Shown here one piece after another: positions 57,915-64,000 of a stretch of DNA of 64,000 nt (its first letter is position 1; each line of letters opens with the position of its first letter). Below the pieces are notes generated by a model. It worked only from the letters and a program-made list of their open reading frames with translations. It made no database searches and had not been told where the DNA came from. The DNA lies in assembly GCA_021397845.1 (NCBI GenBank), contig CM038047.1, positions 130,926,112-130,990,111 of the forward strand, read 5' to 3'. The translations under genes were made by a program, and so were the position numbers. The stretch is from Areca catechu. Its lineage: Eukaryota; Streptophyta; Magnoliopsida; Arecales; Arecaceae.

Positions 57915-60069
57915 TTAGACTCCCTCTTGGGCCAGGATCGGAATTACATTCAAGTCTTCGGCTGTGACAGGAGTTTTTTCCCCCAAGCTTGGCATCTCAT
58001 CAGCCTCTTCGACCTGGGCCAAAATTATGCTAGGAGCCTTGACCACGATTGGGATATCCTCCCTTGGACTTGACATCCCTCCGATCTCTTCTTCGGCCTT
58101 GGCTCCCTCCTCTTCTTCTTCCGTAATGTCGAAAGTAGGGACAATAGAAAGGTCAAGGTTAGGAAAAACCTCACTGACCTTAGCGAGTCCGTCGTTAAAA
58201 CCGTGCTGGTAGCTATATAAGGTCGCCTCATTTATTTCCTGTTGGAACTGTGAGGACTTCCTAAAATCTACTACAACTCTACTTGTCAGCTCTTTCAGGA
58301 CTTCGGACTCTCTTCTAGCTACCTCAGACTCTAAGGCTACCTCTTCAGCCCTCTTGGTTGCCTCCTCAACCACCTTGGTCAGGTTTTCCATCTTTTCCTG
58401 ATTCTCCTTGACATATTGTTCCAAGGAATCGACATGTTTTCTACTCTTCCTCAACTCTACCCCTTGCCCCATGTTGTCAAATGGGCATTCTTCAGCTCAC
58501 TCCCCAGGCCACAAATTTTAGCATCCGCTTGAACGAGACGATTCTCCATGGATTGCTTTAATTCTTCGGCCACCTCTTTTTCAGCCCTGGCTGTACAGAG
58601 CTCTTCCTTAAGACCATGGATGAGGCTATCGACATTCCCTAAGCCCTCCTCCATGAAGGTGATGTCGTAGACCAACTACATCGACAAAATGAGATTATGG
58701 ACCGAACAACCCTCCGGACAAAAAAAAAAAATGATGAGAATCTACCTGTTGCAGGGAGGAAAATGTAGAGTCAGATATTCTGGTGAAGCTTCGGCCTCAG
58801 ATAACTGCCAAGTCATGATGCAGCAACATATCCTTTAGCACCCGCCTAGCCACGGTGGGGATCAACAATCCCCCTGTGGGGGAAAGCTTTGAAGAGTCCG
58901 CGGGGCAGCTCCCAGCTGGAGAAGCCTCCCAAGCGGGCTCCCTCTCAACTTGCGATGCCTCGCCCCTATTTACCGCAAAGGGGCAAGGCAGAAGCACATC
59001 AGCCATCGGAGACGGACTCTCCCTTGTATGAATTGGAGAGACAACCGCTAACGGAGAATCGACTAGCTGAGGCCCTGTTGGGGTCTCCATCATTGGCGCC
59101 ACGTCCCTCCCAGAGATTCCTTTGGAGGACGAAGTACTCCTATTCCTCTCAAGATCATCCCTTCGAGCATTCTTCCGAACCACCGACCTTAAAGGAGGAG
59201 CCTAAGCTGTCATCTTCTCAGAAGATTGGCGGAGCTAGCTCAAATTAGGCTTCATTCCACCGCCTACAAATAAAAAAACCCCTTTGAGTCGACTGAACTA
59301 CAACAGTAATGAAAGAGAAGAGGTAAAAATTCCCACCATTTATACTTAACATAGGGAACTCACTGATCCCTGCAAGATGGAGATTCCTCTCCTCCAACAA
59401 CTTGCAGATAGGAACGGCCTCCGAATCAGTCAATAAGTCATAATCAGATTGATTAGCTGCCAAAACATTTTTTTCATCGTTGGCAATTAAACACGGCTCC
59501 TTCCAATCACTACTGAAATCTCACGGATCGATAGACAACACATAAATGAAGATAGGTTTCCACCCATGGATGGCATTGGGCATATCCTTGATGATCTTGC
59601 GACTAGGTCGAGGGCCAATCACCCACCATCCGTTACTGTGGAAATCTTTCTTAAGCATAAAGAGGGCAGTAAACAAATTGGTCATGGGGTTCACATTAGA
59701 TATGTGATACTGGACCAAAAATCCATAGATGTTTCGAATGCCATTCGGAGTCAACTGTACAGGAACTACTAGGTACAGGCGAAAGATTTTGATGAAGAAA
59801 GGATGCAGGGGAAATCGAAGGCTAGACTTCAAATGGTCTTCGTACACGGCCAAATACCTAGCAGGAGGTTTGTTCACCCGTTCCTCAAATATGGGAAGAA
59901 ATAGAGGAAACCCTTCGGGAACGTGATAGCATTCTCGAAGAAGAGCAACCTTTCCTAGTGAAACGGAGCTAGGAACTAACTCCGAACTAACTATATCATC
60001 GGCCCCCGAGGGCCCGACTTTTTCCCTTTGGCTTCCTACAGACTCGGCCATGATAAAAGAGCGAGGCAA
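57915..60069 (-). pseudogene. Element C antisense ORF 1 (gypsy-type transposon domain, PF04195-like), broken and spliced
   Basis: 60069-59521 holds the conserved domain (LRECYHVPEGFPLFLP, FPLHPFF, LTPNGIRNI, LFTALFMLKK, GWWVIGPRP). 59463-59340 holds its end (YDLLTDSEAVPICKLLEERNL), parallel to the end of exon 1 in G. 59183-58797 is a low-complexity middle; 58675-57915 is a coiled coil with YSYQHGFNDGLAKVSEVFPNLDL, parallel to exon 3 of G, then an acidic tail. Introns are expected near 59245-59340 and 58680-58790, with additional frame breaks. Homology to the G ORF over its whole length makes this a shared Tat gene, not a chance frame. Confidence 0.78.
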
Positions 60070-60658
60070 AGAAGTGGAGGGAAGATTCTACCTACGGAAG
60101 GGACTGATGGCCAAAAACTGGGAAAGCTGAGCGAAAATTGAAAGTGTGAAGTAGAAGAAGCTTCCTCAGCTGGCCCTTTTCTCCTTCTCAAAAAGAGACG
60201 AAAAAGCTCCAAGGCAACATCTTGATAAACGGAACCATCTTCATAAACCCGCCATGGATGTTCGAGATAGCCACGTAACCCCAAAACGGTTCTAAGCTGA
60301 TTTGACATGGAATAGACCAAAGGTCATAATCTGTATAAATTAATGGCCAAGATGGAGCGCACTCATCATCCAAGGGACGGGGAGGGACCACGACCGCCGT
60401 TCAAATTCCAATCGAAAGATTGATTGAACCGCCGCGCCATGGAAAAAGGAGAGATAGTCCTTGGTCCACCCACTCCTTTTTCATCCCTCGATCAGGGAGT
60501 GACAACTATCCATCGCCTGATCCCTGAATCAGCCTGCAGTTATGGTAGACGGTCCAATCAGAGATTTTGTAATCATCCACTACACTATCTTCCAAGAGGA
60601 AAATGACAAACCGATAATACTCTTACTCTTCGAGGCAAATCTTTGCTTCGAAAACTGA
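60070..60658. other. Element C region between antisense ORF 1 and PPT
   Basis: No gene recognised; it would hold the promoter and leader of antisense ORF 1. Confidence 0.5.
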
Positions 60659-60673
60659 GTGCAGGGGGGTAAC
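60659..60673 (+). promoter_or_regulatory. Element C polypurine tract
   Basis: GTGCAGGGGGGTAAC directly before the 3' LTR start TGTTGGG. Confidence 0.75.
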
Positions 60674-61064
60674 TGTTGGGATATGTTGGTCCAAGTACAA
60701 GCCAGGCAACGGTTTAACCGGCTGAAGACATTTCTTCCAAACCATAAAATTCAAACCATAAACTTCAAATAAGATATTCGGAGAAAATCAAGCAACCTAC
60801 GGGCAAGCCAAAACTCTTAACGGGCCTACGGCCCCTGAAGACAAAGTCCCCAGCCTGGACCGAGGAGTGACCTTCACTGACCCCCAAAGACACGGTCTTC
60901 GGTTTATGCTGAAGACATAGTCTTCGGCCTACATCAAAGATCAAGTCCTCGATCTATGCCGAAGACATGATCCCCGATCTCCAATCTATCCCGAAAGGAT
61001 CCGAGGACGAAGACATTTCCTTATTCAATCATGGAAATCTTCCTAAAAGGAAAGCCTGAAGATA
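60674..61064 (+). repeat. Element C 3' LTR, truncated by element F
   Basis: Matches 50779-51140 with substitutions and a small internal duplication, then stops at GAAGATA where element F begins. Confidence 0.88.
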
Positions 61065-61883
61065 TGACGCGGCACGGGATAGAGATAGGATCGTCGGCGA
61101 GCTAAGAAGTCACCGAAGATTAGGGTATCCTATTTTTTTTTCTATTTTCTGATTTCTTTATGGTGGTGACGAAGGAAAAAATAGGGATGGAGGATAACGA
61201 GGATGGACTACCACGAACCCTGAAACCCACTCTCACAGAGAGACTTCACACCTCTAGGGCATTATACCTACCACCCACCTCACTACATGCAGTCTAGGGT
61301 ATCTCACCTACCACCCATCTCACTACACGCGGAGCCCAGGGTATTTCACCTGCCACCCAGGTCACTCCTGGAGCCATAAGGGGGATTTCAAAGAACATGG
61401 AGGAAAACAAAGATGGGGGGATAACTAGGGCATCACGCCCCTACGATGTCCCGAAGGACAAAGACAACATCAACACCCGCAGGTGAAGACATAATGGGCC
61501 ATAGCCCTGAACAACAACTGCACCAACTGACAAACCAAATCCCAAAAATTCAATTTCTTCTCCTTTTACAATAGGAATGAGGGGTTATTTATAAGCTCCA
61601 TAACCCTCATTTGAATTTGAATACAGGATAGGGATAACTCAAATTTAAATACAAGATAGGATAAGATAAGCCTATCCATATCTCAATCATAACCAACAAA
61701 ATCCTAATTTAAATTTCAAATAAAAGATAGGATAAGATAAGCCTATCCATATCTCAATCATAACCAACAAAATCCTAATTTAAATTTCAAATAAAAGATA
61801 AATCCTAAATTTATTTTTCAAATTTATTTGCTGCTCCGAAATTTGTGCTGCTCCGAGATTCGTGCAGGATGATGTCCCCATCA
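61065..61883 (-). repeat. Element F LTR copy 1
   Basis: 819 bp, plus-strand start TGACGCGGCACGGG, end TCCCCATCA. Contains two tandem copies of a 71-bp unit (from 61655 and 61726) and a minus-strand TATA box (TTATAAATA, about 61586-61594). Confidence 0.88.
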
Positions 61884-62032
61884 TTCTCCTGAGGTGGGGA
61901 GAACTCGACTCCGTCGAGTCAAGCTCAGCGGGGTTTGCGCTCTGCTGGGTTGTATGTGAACTCGGAGGTATCAAGACCATACTTTTCCTTCATCCTCTGG
62001 CTCCACGCATCATTCCTGCTCTGATACCAAGT
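61884..62032 (-). other. Element F internal segment 1 with PBS
   Basis: 149 bp. GCTCTGATACCA (62018-62029) is the minus-strand initiator-Met PBS. A small minus-strand ORF (66 codons, start 61980) runs through it into the LTR; it may be a fused gag-start/pol-end relic. Confidence 0.8.
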
Positions 62033-62856
62033 TGATGGGACACGGGATAGGGATAGGATCGTCGGCGAGCTAAGAAGTCACCGAAGATTAGGGTATCCTA
62101 TTTTTTTTCTATTTTCTGATTTCTTTATGGTGGTGACGAAGGAAAAAATAGGGATGGAGGATAACGAGGATGGACTACCACGAACCCTGAAACCCACTCT
62201 CACAGAGAGACTTCACACCTCTAGGGCATTATACCTACCACCCACCTCACTACATGCAGTCTAGGGTATCTCACCTACCACCCATCTCACTACACGCGGA
62301 GCCCAGGGTATTTCACCTGCCACCCAGGTCACTCCTGGAGCCATGAGGGGGATTTCAAAGAATGTGGAGGAAAACGAAGATGGGGGGATAACTAGGGCAT
62401 CACGCCCCTACGAAGTCCCGAAGGACAAAGACAACATCAACACCCGCAGGTGAAGACATAATGGGCCATAGCCCTGAACAACAACTGCCAAACCAACTGA
62501 CAAACCAAATCCCAAAATTCAATTTCTTCTCTCTTTTTATAATAGGAATGAGGGGTTATTTATAAGCTCCATAACCCTCATTTGAATTTGAATACAGGAT
62601 AGGGATAACTCAAATTTAAATACAAGATAGGATAAGATAAGCCTATCCATATCTCAATCATAACCAACAAAATCCTAATTTAAATTTCAAATAAAAGATA
62701 GGATAAGATAAGCCTATCCATATCTCAATCATAACCAACAAAATCCTAATTTAAATTTCAAATAAAAGATAAATCCTAAATTTATTTTTTTCTAATTTAT
62801 TTGCTGCTCCGAAATTTGTGCTGCTCCGAGATTCATGCAGGATGATGTCCCCATCA
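62033..62856 (-). repeat. Element F LTR copy 2
   Basis: 824 bp, plus-strand start TGATGGGACACGGG. Same internal 71-bp duplication, with small differences from copies 1 and 3. Confidence 0.88.
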
Positions 62857-63019
62857 TTCTCCTGAGGTGGGGAGAACTTGACTTCGTCGGCGACAACTTC
62901 TGGATCGGCTGCAGGCGACGGAGACGGTCTTCACGAGCGATGGTAGCAGGGGGTGTCAACATAGAAAAGAGTTGGGAAGAAGAAACGTACCCTAATCCGT
63001 CTGGGCTCTGATACCAAGT
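62857..63019 (-). other. Element F internal segment 2 with PBS (different sequence)
   Basis: 163 bp. PBS GCTCTGATACCA at 63005-63016. Only ~30 bp next to LTR 2 and the PBS are shared with internal segment 1; the middle differs and on the minus strand opens MLTPPATIARED, resembling a gag start. Confidence 0.8.
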
Positions 63020-63839
63020 TGACGCGGCACGGGATAGAGATAGGATCGTCGGCGAGCTAAGAAGTCACCGAAGATTAGGGTATCCTATTTTTTTTTTCTA
63101 TTTTCTGATTTCTTTATGGTGGTGACGAAGGAAAAAATAGGGATGGAGGATAACGAGGATGGACTACCACGAACCCTGAAACCCACTCTCACAGAGAGAC
63201 TTCACACCTCTAGGGCATTATACCTACCACCCACCTCACTACATGCAGTCTAGGGTATCTCACCTACCACCCATCTCACTACACGCGGAGCCCAGGGTAT
63301 TTCACCTGCCACCCAGGTCACTCCTGGAGCCATCAGGGGAATTTCAAAGAACATGGAGGAAAACAAAGATGGGGGGATAACTAGGGCATCACGCCCCTAC
63401 GATGTCCCGAAGGACAAAGACAACATCAACACCCGCAGGTGAAGACATAATGGGCCATAGCCCTGAACAACAACTGCACCAACTGACAAACCAAATCCCA
63501 AAAATTCAATTTCTTCTCCTTTTACAATAGGAATGAGGGGTTATTTATAAGCTCCATAACCCTCATTTGAATTTGAATACAGGATAGGGATAACTCAAAT
63601 TTAAATACAAGATAGGATAAGATAAGCCTATCCATATCTCAATCATAACCAACAAAATCCTAATTTAAATTTCAAATAAAAGATAGGATAAGATAAGCCT
63701 ATCCATATCTCAATCATAACCAACAAAATCCTAATTTAAATTTCAAATAAAAGATAAATCCTAAATTTATTTTTCAAATTTATTTGCTGCTCCGAAATTT
63801 GTGCTGCTCCGAGATTCGTGCAGGATGATGTCCCCATCA
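63020..63839 (-). repeat. Element F LTR copy 3
   Basis: 820 bp, nearly identical to copy 1. Confidence 0.88.
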
Positions 63840-63988
63840 TTCTCCTGAGGTGGGGAGAACTCGACTCCGTCGAGTCAAGCTCAGCGGGGTTTGCGCTCTG
63901 CTGGGTTGTATGTGAACTCGGAGGTATCAAGACCATACTTTTCCTTCATCCTCTGGCTCCACGCATCATTCCTGCTCTGATACCAATT
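63840..63988 (-). other. Element F internal segment 3 with PBS
   Basis: 149 bp, nearly identical to internal segment 1; PBS at 63974-63985. Confidence 0.8.
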
Positions 63989-64000
63989 TGATGGGGCACG
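63989..64000 (-). repeat. Element F LTR copy 4, first 12 bp
   Basis: TGATGGGGCACG, the plus-strand start of a further LTR; the rest is outside the window. Confidence 0.75.

Larger units (their letters stand above)
50779..61064 (+). mobile_element. Element C: Tat-lineage Ty3/gypsy element with two antisense ORFs
   Basis: 5' LTR 50779-51622, PBS, gag, protease, RNase H and integrase on the plus strand, tandem repeats, two minus-strand ORFs, PPT, and a 3' LTR truncated at 61064 by element F. The same clade and layout as element G but AT-richer and far more decayed. The RT domain is absent. Confidence 0.9.
61065..64000 (-). mobile_element. Element F: tandem LTR array with ~150-bp internal segments
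   Basis: Read on the minus strand: LTR (TGATGGGG...CCCCATCA type ends), a 3-nt linker, PBS, a short internal segment, a PPT-like CTCAGGAGAA, then the next LTR. LTRs lie at 61065-61883, 62033-62856, 63020-63839 and from 63989 on. No complete gene is present. The segment before each LTR resembles the pol end/PPT region of Tekay element B, which suggests derivation from such an element by internal deletion. It continues beyond the window, so the outer end is unseen. Confidence 0.85.

Overview
This is a plant nuclear window dominated by nested LTR retrotransposons, with one clearly recognisable host gene. The host is a flowering plant. The GC-rich, alanine-rich codon use of the host gene and the mix of Sirevirus, Tekay/Del and Tat elements suggest a monocot, but the sequence alone does not name the species. 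The host gene is an intron-less class I TCP transcription factor of the TCP20 type (41804-42760). It has a TATA box, a CT-microsatellite leader and an AATAAA signal, and it sits in about 12 kb (38949-50778) of mostly non-coding host DNA between two retrotransposon piles.

Left pile (1-38948). Element E, a Sirevirus remnant (36301-38948), was invaded by element A, a Ty1/copia Sirevirus that begins before the window and ends at 36300. A was then hit three times. (i) A composite insert at 4703-8765 is made of a truncated reverse-oriented Tekay (D), an unassigned LTR-like piece and an antisense copia fragment; it is flanked by a 104-bp duplication of A's reverse transcriptase. (ii) A complete Tekay/Del chromovirus, B (10486-19351), has TSD TAGAC and lies between A's pol and its third ORF. 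(iii) A complete GC-rich Tat-lineage Ty3/gypsy element, G (22729-35836), has TSD ATATC, is reverse-oriented and sits inside A's 3' LTR. G carries gag-pol on the minus strand and a spliced antisense ORF on the plus strand, with a 119-bp tandem array between them and 122-bp arrays in U3 of both LTRs.

Right pile (50779-64000). Element C is a second Tat element on the plus strand. Its RT domain is deleted, it has two antisense ORFs, and its 3' LTR is cut by element F. F is a tandem array of ~820-bp LTRs separated by only ~150-165 bp of internal DNA, each internal segment holding a PBS and a PPT-like tract. It continues past the window end.

None of the autonomous elements has an uninterrupted gag-pol: every one has nonsense codons, frameshifts or deletions, which are described and not repaired here. 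The observations most worth following are structural RNA-like signals in the leaders and LTRs. One is a tandem array of hairpins with alternating, compensating stems and a constant loop in the transcribed part of both Sirevirus LTRs. The other is a three-way-junction-like fold shared between the Tekay leader (12199-12255) and element E (37001-37062), whose closing stem differs in sequence but is kept by paired changes. These and the tandem-LTR array F are the best candidates for something undescribed.
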